The position numbers and the translations under genes are program-made. Below, piece by piece: positions 17,804 through 25,835 of a stretch of DNA of 37,319 bases; within the stretch, counting starts at the first letter, position 1, and every line of letters begins with the position of its first letter. Origin of the DNA: Rhizobium sp. Leaf453 (GTDB lineage: Bacteria > Pseudomonadota > Alphaproteobacteria > Rhizobiales > Rhizobiaceae). Under the pieces are notes generated by a model. The model saw only the letters and a list, made by a program, of their open reading frames with translations, was not told the DNA's origin and did not search any database. Location: assembly GCF_001425605.1 (NCBI RefSeq), contig NZ_LMRG01000011.1:1-37319 (forward strand), given 5' to 3'.

Positions 17804-20071
17804 CTAAACCGGCACCCCATGCTCTGCCGCGAACGCCACCAGCTTCTCCCGCAGCGGCGTCAGGTCCTTGTGGTCGTCCAGCGCCGCATGCAGCATAGTC
17901 GCGAGCTTGTCGACATCCAACCCGAGCAGCATCGCCTTGACCGGGCCGACCGCCGTCGGCGACATCGAGACGGAGCGGAAACCAATCCCCAACAACGCCA
18001 TGGCCGAGAGCGGCTTCGACGCCATCTCGCCGCACAGCGTCACGGACGTTTCGTTGCGGTCACCGGCCCGGATGATGTCGCGCAGGATGCGCAGGAACGG
18101 CCGGCCGAGCACGTCGAACCGGTCCGAAACGCGGGCATTGCCGCGATCGACGGCCATGGCAAACTGGAACAGGTCGTTGGAGCCGACCGAGACGAAGTCC
18201 ACTTCGTTCATCAACTCGTCGAGCTGCCAGAGCAGCGCCGGCACTTCCAGCATGGCGCCGAACTGCAGCTTGCGCGGCAATTGCTCGCCCACCTTCGACT
18301 GGCGCTGGATTTCCTTCTGCAGGAGCTCGCGCACGATGCGCAGTTCGGAAACCTCCGTCACCATCGGCAGCATGATGCGCAGCTCCTGGCCGGCGGATGC
18401 CCGAAGCATCGCTCTCAGCTGGGTGCGCAGCAGGCCGGGACGGTCGAGCGACAGGCGGATCGCCCGCCAGCCGAGCGCCGGGTTTTCCTCTTCCGCCGCG
18501 CGGAAATAGGGCACGACCTTGTCGCCGCCGATATCGAGCGTGCGGAAAGTCACTGGCTTGCCGGCCGCCTGCTTGATAACGTTGCGGTAGAAGGCTTCCT
18601 GCTCTTCCATCTTCGGCATGGTCGAGGCGATCATGAACTGCAACTCGGTGCGGAACAGGCCGATGCCTTCCGCGCCGGACTCGGCAAGCTGCGGCAGGTC
18701 GACCAGAAGGCCGGCATTCATCTGCAGCTTGATCCGCTTGCCGTCCTTGGTGACGGGATCGACGCCGCGCAGCGCCCGGAATTGCGCCTGCCGGCGGGCG
18801 CGCAGCCGAACCTTTTCCTCGTAGGCCCGCTGCAGATCAGCCATCGGCCGCAGATGCACCTTGCCATCGTCGCCGTCGATGATGATGGCATCGCGGTTTT
18901 CCGCAAGCGCCACGGCACCCGCCGCCTGCCCGACCACGGGAATGCCCATTGCCCTGGCGACGATCACCACATGGCTCGTTACCGCGCCTTCTTCCAGCAC
19001 CAGGCCACGCACGTTCTCGCGCGGATAATCCAGCAGTTCGGCAGCGCCCATGGCGCGGGCGACAACGATGGCGTCCGTCGGAAAATCCGTCGCCGAAAGC
19101 TTGGCGCCGTAGCCGGTCAATTGCCGCAGCAGCCGGTTGGCGAGGTCGTCGAAATCGTGCATGCGCTCGCGCAGGTACGGGTCCGTCAGCCGGATCATCC
19201 GCGCCTTGGTCTCGCTCTGCACGCGCTCGACAGCGGCTTCCGCCGTCAGGCCGTTGCGGATCGCCTCTTCCAGCTTGCGCACCCAGCCGCGGTCATGCGC
19301 GAACATCCGGTAGGCTTCCAGCACGGCGCGATGCTCGCCTTCCATCGACACGTCACGGCGCGACAGCATGTCGTCGATCGAGATGCGCAGGCTTCCGAGT
19401 GACTCCGCCAGACGGCCAAGCTCGTGGTCGGTATCGTCGTTCAAAAGATTGGTGACGACGATGCGCGGTTCGTGCAGCACGACATAACCAAGGCCGATGC
19501 CTTCGCCGAAACTGTTGCCCTCGATCGTCACGGGGCGCGACAGGTCGAGATCCAGCCCCGGGCGGGTCAGCTTCTTCAGTTCTCCGGTCGCGACCATCTC
19601 GGCGAGCACCATCGCCGTCGTTTCCATCGCCTCGACCTCGTCGTCGCGATAGGTGCGGCTCGCCTTGTTCTGCACGACGAGAACGCCGAGCGAACGGCCG
19701 GTGCGCAGGATCGGAACACCGAGGAACGAATGATAGATCTCTTCGCCGGTCTCCGGCAGATAGGTGAAGGCCGGATGCGCCTGCGCGTCGGAGAGATTGA
19801 GCGGCCGTGCAGAAGCGGCGATCGTGCCGACGAGGCCCTGCCCCATCTGCAGTTGCGCGAGGTGGACGGCGTCCTTGTTCAGACCTTCTGTGGCATAGAG
19901 TTCGAGCACGCCGTCGGAGCGCAGCACGTAGACCGAGCACACTTCCGCGACCATGTTCTGCGCGATCTGGCGAACAATCTGGTCAAGTCGCTCCTGCGGC
20001 TCGAGCGGTTCCGCCATCAGTTCGCGCAACCGCTTGAGAAGGACGCGTGGACCCGCAGAGAGGTCTCTCAT
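17804..20071 (-). CDS. ptsP: PtsP, enzyme I of the nitrogen phosphotransferase system
   Basis: A 755-residue cytosolic phosphotransferase. It takes phosphate from phosphoenolpyruvate and passes it to NPr and EIIA-Ntr, a regulatory relay linked to nitrogen status, potassium transport and envelope functions. Domains: N-terminal GAF domain (about 15-165), PEP-utilising N-domain, the swivelling domain with active His367 (GAVTSHVVIVARAMGIPVVG), and the C-terminal PEP-binding barrel with DIGGDKVVPYF and VSVGSNDLFQFAMAVDRGN. The GAF domain separates PtsP from carbohydrate enzyme I. It sits between lysC and prfA on the same strand, the usual rhizobial order, 91 bases after lysC. Confidence 0.95.
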   Translation of the reverse strand: MRDLSAGPRVLLKRLRELMAEPLEPQERLDQIVRQIAQNMVAEVCSVYVLRSDGVLELYATEGLNKDAVHLAQLQMGQGLVGTIAASARPLNLSDAQAHPAFTYLPETGEEIYHSFLGVPILRTGRSLGVLVVQNKASRTYRDDEVEAMETTAMVLAEMVATGELKKLTRPGLDLDLSRPVTIEGNSFGEGIGLGYVVLHEPRIVVTNLLNDDTDHELGRLAESLGSLRISIDDMLSRRDVSMEGEHRAVLEAYRMFAHDRGWVRKLEEAIRNGLTAEAAVERVQSETKARMIRLTDPYLRERMHDFDDLANRLLRQLTGYGAKLSATDFPTDAIVVARAMGAAELLDYPRENVRGLVLEEGAVTSHVVIVARAMGIPVVGQAAGAVALAENRDAIIIDGDDGKVHLRPMADLQRAYEEKVRLRARRQAQFRALRGVDPVTKDGKRIKLQMNAGLLVDLPQLAESGAEGIGLFRTELQFMIASTMPKMEEQEAFYRNVIKQAAGKPVTFRTLDIGGDKVVPYFRAAEEENPALGWRAIRLSLDRPGLLRTQLRAMLRASAGQELRIMLPMVTEVSELRIVRELLQKEIQRQSKVGEQLPRKLQFGAMLEVPALLWQLDELMNEVDFVSVGSNDLFQFAMAVDRGNARVSDRFDVLGRPFLRILRDIIRAGDRNETSVTLCGEMASKPLSAMALLGIGFRSVSMSPTAVGPVKAMLLGLDVDKLATMLHAALDDHKDLTPLREKLVAFAAEHGVPV

Positions 20072-20162
20072 CGCGCAACGTCTCCGTATCTGAAATCATC
20101 AAGGGCAGATAGCGACCGGCCCGGCGTTTTCAAGCGCCGGATGACGACCGCGACTGCGTCGC

Positions 20163-21416
20163 TTAACTCTTATCCAGACCGTAGACGGAATGCAAAGTAC
20201 GAACGGCCAATTCGGCATAGGCACCGTCGATCAGGATGGAAATCTTGATTTCCGAGGTCGTGATCGCCTTGATGTTGATGCCTTTTTCAGCAAGTGCGCG
20301 GAAAGCGGACGCGGCCACGCCGGCATGGCTGCGCATGCCGATGCCGATGACCGAGACCTTCACCAGGCCCGATTCGTTCTGGATGACGTCGAAGCCGATC
20401 TTTTCCTTGGATTCATTGAGGACCTTCAGGGCCTTGTCGACATCGCTGGAGGGGACTGTGAAGGTCATGTCGGTCTTCGATCCGTCCTCGGAAATGTTCT
20501 GGACGATCATGTCGACATTGATGTGGCTTTCGGCGAGCGGTCCGAAGATCGCGGCCGAAACGCCGGGCCGGTCGGCCAGGCGCCGCAGCGAAATCTGTGC
20601 TTCATCCTTGGCATAGGCGATGCCGGTGACGACTTCCTGTTCCACGATCTCTTCCTCATCACAAATCAGCGTACCGGGGGGATTGAAGAAATCGCCCATG
20701 CCCGGTGCATCGGGGTCTTCGAAACTGGAGCGCACGAAGGTGCGGACCTTGAATACCATGGCAAGCTCGACCGAGCGGACCTGCAGGACCTTGGCGCCGA
20801 GCGATGCCATTTCCAGCATTTCCTCGAACGCGATCTTCTTGAGGCGCTTGGCCTTCGGTTCGATGCGCGGATCGGTCGTGTAGACGCCGTCGACGTCGGT
20901 ATAGATATCGCAACGATCCGCCTTCACTGCGGCTGCGATCGCCACCGCCGACGTATCGGAACCGCCACGGCCGAGCGTCGCGATCCGGTTGTCCGGGCCA
21001 AGACCCTGGAAGCCGGCAATGACGGCCACCTGGCCTTCGCCGAAGCGGCGAATCAGCTCCGTGCCGTCGATATCGAGAATGCGCGCCGCGCCATGGGCGT
21101 TGTCGGTCTTGATCGGGATCTGCCAGCCCTGCCAGGAGCGGGCATTGATGCCGATATTCTGCAGCGCGATCGCCAGCAGACCGGATGTCACCTGCTCGCC
21201 GGAAGCGACAACGGCATCATATTCGCGCGCGTCATGCATCGGCGAAGCGTCGCGCGTCCAGGCAACCAGTTCGTTGGTCTTGCCGGACATGGCGGAGACG
21301 ACAACGGCGACCTCATGGCCCGCATCGACTTCACGTTTCACATGGCGGGCCACATTCCTGATGCGATCCATATCCGCGACGGACGTGCCGCCGAATTTCA
21401 TCACGATGCGTGCCAT
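20163..21416 (-). CDS. lysC: Aspartate kinase
   Basis: A 417-residue enzyme that phosphorylates aspartate, the first step toward lysine, methionine, threonine and diaminopimelate. The kinase domain starts with KFGGTS (7-12) and contains VVSAMSGKTNEL, LGRGGSDTSAVA and YTDVDGVYTTDPR. Two C-terminal ACT domains follow from about residue 265 (GVSAAIFGPLAESHINVDMI and VSVIGIGMRSHAGVAASAF), as expected for feedback control by lysine and/or threonine. Length is typical for the single-function form. It is the first gene of the lysC-ptsP-prfA-prmC series; its promoter lies in 21417-21765. Confidence 0.96.
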   Translation of the reverse strand: MARIVMKFGGTSVADMDRIRNVARHVKREVDAGHEVAVVVSAMSGKTNELVAWTRDASPMHDAREYDAVVASGEQVTSGLLAIALQNIGINARSWQGWQIPIKTDNAHGAARILDIDGTELIRRFGEGQVAVIAGFQGLGPDNRIATLGRGGSDTSAVAIAAAVKADRCDIYTDVDGVYTTDPRIEPKAKRLKKIAFEEMLEMASLGAKVLQVRSVELAMVFKVRTFVRSSFEDPDAPGMGDFFNPPGTLICDEEEIVEQEVVTGIAYAKDEAQISLRRLADRPGVSAAIFGPLAESHINVDMIVQNISEDGSKTDMTFTVPSSDVDKALKVLNESKEKIGFDVIQNESGLVKVSVIGIGMRSHAGVAASAFRALAEKGINIKAITTSEIKISILIDGAYAELAVRTLHSVYGLDKS

Positions 21417-21765
21417 ATGCTATCCACCGGTATTGCCATGCCGCGCGGGTCCGCGCCAGTCGAAGAAGTTGGCGGTCTCTTAGCGAAATTGAGGACGGGG
21501 TGCAATGGCGCAACACGCAGGAAACGGCGGCGCGACACCGCCGTCCTGCGGGTGAGAAAAGATGCAAAGGGGTCGGTGGTACAAACGCCCTCATTCCCAC
21601 GGTAATCGCATGAGGAAAAGTCCCTGCGGCCCGTCAGCTATCCCCGATAGGGGACAGCTGATTGCATCGAGTAGGGCAGTGATATTGCGATGCTGCGATT
21701 GCATTGATTTTCAGCGAATGCTCGCGGAGCGAGGACCTATGCTCACGCCCGCCCCAGTCCAAACC
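21417..21765. other. Intergenic region between the RTX gene and lysC
   Basis: These 349 bases hold no gene that I can support. The lysC promoter must lie here on the minus strand. Visible structures are an inverted repeat ACGGCGG/CCGCCGT (21524-21544) and the long inverted repeat at 21635-21660. Confidence 0.4.
21635..21660. terminator. 26-base inverted repeat downstream of the RTX gene
   Basis: CAGCT-TCCCC and GGGGA-AGCTG arms enclose a GATA loop with a single A/C mismatch in the stem. It lies about 105 bases past the RTX stop codon. It could end RTX transcription or act as a regulatory site for lysC; no long T-run follows. Confidence 0.4.
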
Positions 21766-22998
21766 CTAGTCCACTATAATAAAGTCGGCATTCGTAATGG
21801 TCGGCGTCGTGGTGAGCTGTGCAAAGCAGATGCTCTTGCCGGACCCGGTGCCGTCAGCATCGTAATACAGATAACCCCTATCGATCTCGTAGATGATGCG
21901 GTCGTCGCTGTCTGCGGCTGCACCCGACCAGTTAGCGCGGAATGCGGCGGCCGAAAGTGCCTCACCCGCTGCGAATTCGGTGAAGACATCATTGTCCAGT
22001 ACCATCTTGTCGATCGAGACGACGAAATCGAAGATCGTGTCGATACTGGAGACGCCAATCCTAGTGTCGATGAGGAACTTGTCTGCGCCCGATCCACCAT
22101 AGAGATAGTCTCTGCCAGCGCCACCGGCGAGCGTGTCGTTGCCATCTTGGCCATGGAGTTGGTCATGGCTGTCGTAGCCGCGCAAGGTGTTCGCTTTGCT
22201 GTCCCCATAAAGTTGGTCGTAATAGGCACTGCCAAAGATGTTTTCAAAGTTGTAGAAGCTGTCGCCCTCGGCATCGCCGCCCGCCGCGGTTCCCGCCGCC
22301 AGATCGATTTTCACCGCGCTGGTGGACGCGCGGTAGTCCAGAGAGTCGATTCCGTTGCCGCCATCGAGCTCGTCGCCGCCGTACCCTCCGGAGATCGTGT
22401 CGTTGCCGCGATATCCGTTGAGCGTGTTGTAAGCACCGTTGCCGATGATTGTATCATTATAGGCACTGCCCCGAACATCCTCGATCGAACGATATGAGTC
22501 CTTATCCGCCCAGCCGCCCCTGCCCAAGCCGGTCTGCAGGTTGACGACGACGGTAGATAGGCCGCGGGAATAGTCGATCATGTCGATTCCCTGTCCGCCG
22601 GTGACCTTGTCGATCTGCCCGCCGGCAAAGACAAGGTCGTCACCCTGTCCGAGGTCGATCGTGCTCGTCGCTGCGAGGCCCTGACCGGCAATGCCGACAT
22701 CGACGATATCGTCGCCGGAATATCCGTAGAGAGTGTCGTTGCCATCGCCGTCGGAGATCAGGTCGTCGCCGCCTCCCGCATTGATCACATCATTACCGTC
22801 ACCACCGTATAGATCGTCGCCGCCGCCCATTCCATAGATGATGTCGTTGCCGGTGCCGCCGAAAATCAGATTGCCGATATAGCCACCCCGCAATTCGTCA
22901 TCGCCGCCGGCGCCGTCGATCGTGTTGTATTCGTTGCCCAAGCCGAGCTGGATGGCGTCATAGACGTCTTTCGTCGATATTCCCGTGAAACTTCCCAT
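21766..22998 (-). CDS. RTX-type calcium-binding protein, probably type I secreted
   Basis: A 410-residue acidic protein built from hemolysin-type nonapeptide repeats (GGxGxDxxx). One cluster lies at about residues 45-105 (GGTGNDIIYG, GGDGNDVINA, GDGNDTLYG) and others near 185-215 and 280-310 (GQDGNDTLAGGAGRDYLYGG). The repeats bind calcium and fold after export. The C-terminus ends DFIIVD, the hydrophobic tail typical of type I secretion signals, and no N-terminal signal peptide is present. No catalytic domain is recognisable, so it may be a surface or matrix protein; a lyase or adhesin role cannot be shown. No ABC exporter genes are nearby. The start has AGAGGG six bases upstream. It stands at the edge of the accessory region. 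Confidence 0.85.
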   Translation of the reverse strand: MGSFTGISTKDVYDAIQLGLGNEYNTIDGAGGDDELRGGYIGNLIFGGTGNDIIYGMGGGDDLYGGDGNDVINAGGGDDLISDGDGNDTLYGYSGDDIVDVGIAGQGLAATSTIDLGQGDDLVFAGGQIDKVTGGQGIDMIDYSRGLSTVVVNLQTGLGRGGWADKDSYRSIEDVRGSAYNDTIIGNGAYNTLNGYRGNDTISGGYGGDELDGGNGIDSLDYRASTSAVKIDLAAGTAAGGDAEGDSFYNFENIFGSAYYDQLYGDSKANTLRGYDSHDQLHGQDGNDTLAGGAGRDYLYGGSGADKFLIDTRIGVSSIDTIFDFVVSIDKMVLDNDVFTEFAAGEALSAAAFRANWSGAAADSDDRIIYEIDRGYLYYDADGTGSGKSICFAQLTTTPTITNADFIIVD

Positions 22999-23203
22999 GA
23001 TAGCCCTCTAATGGAGATGGATCTCAAAAACCCCAGCTCAGAAAACTACAGGACAAGCAACATTCAGGCAAGTCGCACCTAAAGGAGCCTCTACTTCCTG
23101 AATTTACATGATAGCCGCGCACTACCAAAGCATAAATGTCAACCTTCGCAGCCATCGAGCAGACGAGAAAGATATGAATACAGCATGAATATTATCGCTA
23201 TCT
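22999..23203. other. AT-richer gap upstream of the RTX gene
   Basis: No gene is seen. The 205 bases are visibly AT-richer than the core genome and presumably hold the RTX promoter (minus strand). No clear -35/-10 pair stands out. Confidence 0.3.
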
Positions 23204-23392
23204 CTATTCGGTTTCGTCTCGCTTCTTTTCAGGACGGCGCATTTCCCGCTTCTTTTGCTCGTACATGTTGCGATCATGGCAGCACTTTTCAGAGGTGATC
23301 CATCGCCCTACCTCTGTGCCGACCGAAGCGGAATAAGGCCATGCCGGGTGGGCCGGACTAGCGCCCTGCGACAACGCCATCACCTCGCTGAA
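23204..23392 (-). pseudogene. Probable C-terminal remnant of a GGDEF-domain protein
   Basis: An open stretch of 62 codons between stops translates to a peptide containing WPYSASVG and, near its end, HDRNMYEQKKREM. These resemble the last strand (xxSxSxG) and last helix (ADxxMYxxK) of diguanylate cyclase GGDEF domains. The distance between them is shorter than usual, and no GGDEF signature or start context is present upstream. It is therefore called a decayed 3' end. It adjoins the displaced aldolase tail, consistent with a scar-rich insertion hot spot. The family assignment rests on two short motifs. Confidence 0.4.
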
Positions 23393-23439
23393 CTACAGCA
23401 CGCCGCCTACCGGGATGGTCTGTTCCAGTTGCCGCCCCC

Positions 23440-23571
23440 TCACCCCCGATACCCCGGCGCCTCCCGGTCCAGCACCCGGCGCACACTCTCAAGATGTATG
23501 TGCGCACTCTCCGGATCGCCCTCGCGCATCTGCCGGGCCGCCGCAGACGCTACTTCGTCGGATACCGGGCC
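23440..23571 (-). pseudogene. Displaced 3' end of a class II aldolase gene (copy 1)
   Basis: Forty-three codons and a stop reproduce the C-terminus of the aldolase encoded at 25043-25831 in the same orientation. From PVS to the final PGYRG, 38 of 42 residues agree by eye. DNA similarity extends a little past the stop to about 23431. Most base differences are silent, so the fragment diverged while still part of a working gene, probably in a related strain. It starts abruptly after an in-frame TAA within TGAATAAGGC. This is the geometry left when a foreign element integrates at a gene's 3' end and supplies a replacement end. Confidence 0.85.
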
Positions 23572-23685
23572 TTATTCATCCGTATCAGGCCTTGCAAATT
23601 ATGACGGATCCGCAAGCCGCAAAGATCATCACATCGATAGATCCCGCGCGGATTCAATACACCCACTTGCCGAGCAAAAGCGGGT

Positions 23686-23967
23686 TCAGTTCAGTGTCTC
23701 GACCGGCCTATGTCTCGCTAGCCCGTACGCTGGAACCTCCACATCCTCATCATCAACTCTTTTGACGAAGCTGTATTCATCTTCCGAAACGTATATGCGA
23801 GCGTCTTCATAGTTGTCAGATGCAAATATGACGTCCTTGTCATGTAGGGAGTACACCTCGAACAAGCCGTTAAAATCCTCCCAAACGAAGCATATGTCTG
23901 GCGGGGATGGCCCGTAGAATGCCCAAATTTCTATCCACTTGACGGGTTTGTCCCGGTTTGCGTCCAA
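23686..23967 (-). CDS. Small acidic protein, unrecognised (island gene)
   Basis: A 93-residue acidic protein, rich in Asp, Glu, Tyr and Trp, that I do not recognise. It has no signal peptide or membrane segment; the pattern VKWIEIWAFY, ICFVWEDFNGLFEVYSLHDK, ARIYVSEDEYSFVKRVDDED looks like a small alpha/beta fold. The start is TTG with AAGGA eight bases upstream; no in-frame ATG is available. Base composition is AT-richer than the flanking core genes. It lies in the module between aldolase-tail copies 1 and 2, near a small membrane protein gene. The size and acidity recall immunity proteins of contact-dependent or polymorphic toxins, but no toxin is seen, so that is only a suggestion. Confidence 0.55.
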   Translation of the reverse strand: MDANRDKPVKWIEIWAFYGPSPPDICFVWEDFNGLFEVYSLHDKDVIFASDNYEDARIYVSEDEYSFVKRVDDEDVEVPAYGLARHRPVETLN

Positions 23968-24073
23968 CTGCAGATTCCTTTTTCCAAAACGTCACGACTG
24001 TTGCCAGAAATGGCGCGTCTCGTCTTACAGACGACATCAAAAATCCAAAATAACAGGAGTAGCCCATCAAGCA

Positions 24074-24304
24074 TCAGGGGCGATAATGCTGGTCCCGTTT
24101 CCGGCGAGAAAGCCTGATCCGCAAGAAGACAGCAATCGCACTGAGGCTCGCACAAGCTGCCCAATAGACGGCCGGGGTGTTTGTGCGCTCAGCCGCGAGA
24201 GAGCCGATTATCCACTTAAGGCCTACATACAAAACCAGCGAAAGTCTGCTGTTTAGCAGACGGTTGAAGAAGTCCCGGATGGACGTACTGATAAACTCGC
24301 CCAA
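24074..24304 (-). CDS. Small two-helix membrane protein, unrecognised (island gene)
   Basis: A 76-residue protein with two hydrophobic segments (about 21-38, LSLVLYVGLKWIIGSLAA, and 44-62, TPAVYWAACASLSAIAVFL) and a basic C-terminus (RIRLSRRKRDQHYR), which would place it in the inner membrane with the tail inside. The start is TTG with a GGGAGA about nine bases upstream. No family is recognised. It is encoded 106 bases upstream of the 93-residue acidic protein on the same strand, so the two may be co-transcribed. The hydrophobic pattern supports coding, but the short length keeps confidence low. Confidence 0.4.
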   Translation of the reverse strand: MGEFISTSIRDFFNRLLNSRLSLVLYVGLKWIIGSLAAERTNTPAVYWAACASLSAIAVFLRIRLSRRKRDQHYRP

Positions 24305-24381
24305 TTTCCAAATCTCCCGCAGAGGTTCTTGCCAATCAACGCGGCGACGTTATCGCTGCGGCCTTTCCAAACGGTTTCGAT

Positions 24382-24426
24382 GCCCTCACGCTAATAGATT
24401 TGCCGGGCTGCTGCAGACAAGCAGTC
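24382..24426 (-). pseudogene. Eroded internal piece of the aldolase 3' end (copy 2)
   Basis: On the minus strand this stretch reads SAAARQ, a short insertion that creates a stop, then REG, matching SAAARQMREG of the aldolase C-terminus. It starts directly after the TAA that ends the adjacent 177-residue gene, in a TGAATAAGAC context nearly identical to that of copy 1. About 15 bases present in copy 1 are missing after this junction. The match is only about 40 bases long, but the shared junction and reading frame make coincidence unlikely. Confidence 0.6.
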
Positions 24427-24960
24427 TTATTCAGCAACCGTCTTACCTATCAATTCGATAATGTTGGTTCCGGCCCAAGGAAGCATCGCAGTACCCTTCA
24501 AATACAATGCCCGGGCGCCGGTGCTAAATCGATGGCCCTTCATCGGTGCGGTCGCTCCGGTTTTAGGATTGACCGCCACAGCTCCTTTCTGCGTTGCGCG
24601 CCGCACCAATTTTGCCGTCTGCTTCCAGCGCTTCATGGCATCCTTGTTGCCCGTCATTGCCGACAGCCATGATTCAGAAAGTCCCGCAGACGTCAGTTGG
24701 CCAATCTGCAGCACCGAGGCATCAGGATTGAAGCCGAGAAACTTGTAAATTGATCGCGCGGACAGTACCGGAGGAGAGAGCGTGAAAATCAGGACGCTGC
24801 ATTGTGGTGGGCACAGCCTTTCCTCGTTCACGTAAAACTGCAGCGGTATTCGCGCCCCTTCAACAACAGTGACGAACACGGAACTGTCATCCAAGAGGTC
24901 GGAAACCAAAGCACCCACCTCATCGGGCAATACGTGTAGTTGCAATGATAGTTTTGCCAT
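24427..24960 (-). CDS. Unrecognised 177-residue protein (island gene)
   Basis: A 177-residue protein I cannot assign. The N-terminal part has MAKLSLQLHVLPDEVGALVS and VFVTVVEGARIPLQFYVNEE, suggesting beta structure. The C-terminal third is basic: MKRWKQTAKLVRRATQKGAV, PKTGATAPMKGHRFSTGARA and LPWAGTNIIELIGKT. It has no signal peptide or obvious membrane span. Two CP-x-x-C-like residues occur in RLCPPQCS. Its stop TAA is also the junction where copy 2 of the aldolase tail begins, and the intact aldolase gene ends 82 bases upstream of its start on the same strand. Base composition is AT-richer than the core. ATG start, weak Shine-Dalgarno; it may be read through from the aldolase operon. Confidence 0.65.
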   Translation of the reverse strand: MAKLSLQLHVLPDEVGALVSDLLDDSSVFVTVVEGARIPLQFYVNEERLCPPQCSVLIFTLSPPVLSARSIYKFLGFNPDASVLQIGQLTSAGLSESWLSAMTGNKDAMKRWKQTAKLVRRATQKGAVAVNPKTGATAPMKGHRFSTGARALYLKGTAMLPWAGTNIIELIGKTVAE

Positions 24961-25032
24961 CCATCGTCAGGTGTGAAGTTCGACTCCACGCCTGCCCCAT
25001 TTCGATATTCTCACAATAGGAAGCGCGGCAAC

Positions 25033-25176
25033 GCCGCCCCCCTCACCCCCGATACCCCGGCGCCTCCCTGTCCAGCACCCGGCGCACGCTCTCCAGATGC
25101 ATGCGCGCACTTTCCGGGTCGCCCTCGCGCATCTGCCGGGCCGCCGCGGAAGCCACGTCTTCGGACACCGGCAATA
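25033..25176 (-). repeat. Live copy of the aldolase-tail direct repeat (copy 3)
   Basis: This is the 3' end of the intact aldolase gene plus about 10 bases beyond its stop. It is in direct orientation with 23431-23571 (copy 1) and the short copy 2 at 24382-24426. About 1.46 kb separates copies 1 and 3. Confidence 0.8.
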
Positions 25177-25831
25177 GCCGCCGGCCGGTGCTCATGGCCT
25201 TCAGCTGCACCTCGGCGGCGCGTTCGAGGTAGTAGAGATCGTCCCAGGCTTCGGCGATGTTCGGCGCGCAGACCATGACGCCGTGGTTGCGCATGAACAG
25301 GATGTCCTTGTCGCCCAGCACGGCGGCGATCCGGTCGCCCTCGCGCTCGTCGAGAGCAAGGCCGTTGTAGTTTTCGTCGATGGCGGTGCGGCCGTAGAAT
25401 TTCAGCGCGGTCTGGCCCGCAAAGACCAGCGGCTCGCCTTCGATCATGGTCAGCGCCGTCGCGTTCGGCATATGGGTGTGAAACGCCGCCCCGACGCGCG
25501 GCGACATCCTGTGCAGGCGGGCGTGGATATAGAAGGCCGTCGCCTCCGGCACGCCATCGCCGTCGACGACATTGCCGTCGAAATCGCAGATCAGCAGCGA
25601 AGACGCCGTCGCCTCCTGGAAGGCCCAGCCGAGTCGGTTGACGAGAAACAGGTCCGGATGGCCCGGCACCAGCGCCGAGAAATGATTGCAGATGCCCTCT
25701 TCCAGCCCGAGCCTTGCGGCCATGCGCAGGCAGGCGGCGAGATCGGCGCGCGCCTCGCGGATTTCCGGCGTGTCGAGCGACACGTTGCGCCGCAGCGGCT
25801 CCGTCTTCGAAAGGTTCAGTTCGTGGGCCAT
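25043..25831 (-). CDS. Class II aldolase/adducin-family protein
   Basis: A 262-residue cytosolic enzyme of the class II aldolase/adducin family, which includes fuculose-phosphate and ribulose-phosphate metal-dependent enzymes. Family features visible are CNHFSALVPGHPDLFLVNRL (substrate loop), the metal-binding HTHMPNATAL, and NHGVMVC with a third histidine. An acidic residue of the lid follows EGDRIAAVLGDKDILF. Its substrate is not evident. It begins four bases after the stop of the haloacid-dehalogenase-like gene, so the two form an operon. Its 3' 130 bases are duplicated, diverged, on the far side of the adjoining island. Confidence 0.88.
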   Translation of the reverse strand: MAHELNLSKTEPLRRNVSLDTPEIREARADLAACLRMAARLGLEEGICNHFSALVPGHPDLFLVNRLGWAFQEATASSLLICDFDGNVVDGDGVPEATAFYIHARLHRMSPRVGAAFHTHMPNATALTMIEGEPLVFAGQTALKFYGRTAIDENYNGLALDEREGDRIAAVLGDKDILFMRNHGVMVCAPNIAEAWDDLYYLERAAEVQLKAMSTGRRLLPVSEDVASAAARQMREGDPESARMHLESVRRVLDREAPGYRG

Positions 25832-25835
25832 CTCG

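Noticed and set aside
17819..19402. Plus-strand frame of 527 codons opposite ptsP
   Set aside because: Mirror frame of PtsP; no domains or credible start.
20190..21605. Plus-strand frame of 471 codons opposite lysC
   Set aside because: Antisense to an intact aspartate kinase with all motifs.
23255..23812. 185-codon plus-strand frame across the hot spot
   Set aside because: It runs antisense through the aldolase-tail remnant and GGDEF-like remnant and into the 93-residue gene; composition is not protein-like.
24427..24960. Transposase or integrase for the island
   Set aside because: The 177-residue protein shows no DDE, tyrosine or serine recombinase motifs.
23431..25176. CRISPR-like repeat-spacer array
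   Set aside because: The repeats are long, few and coding-derived, with cargo genes between them; no short regular repeats or cas genes are present.
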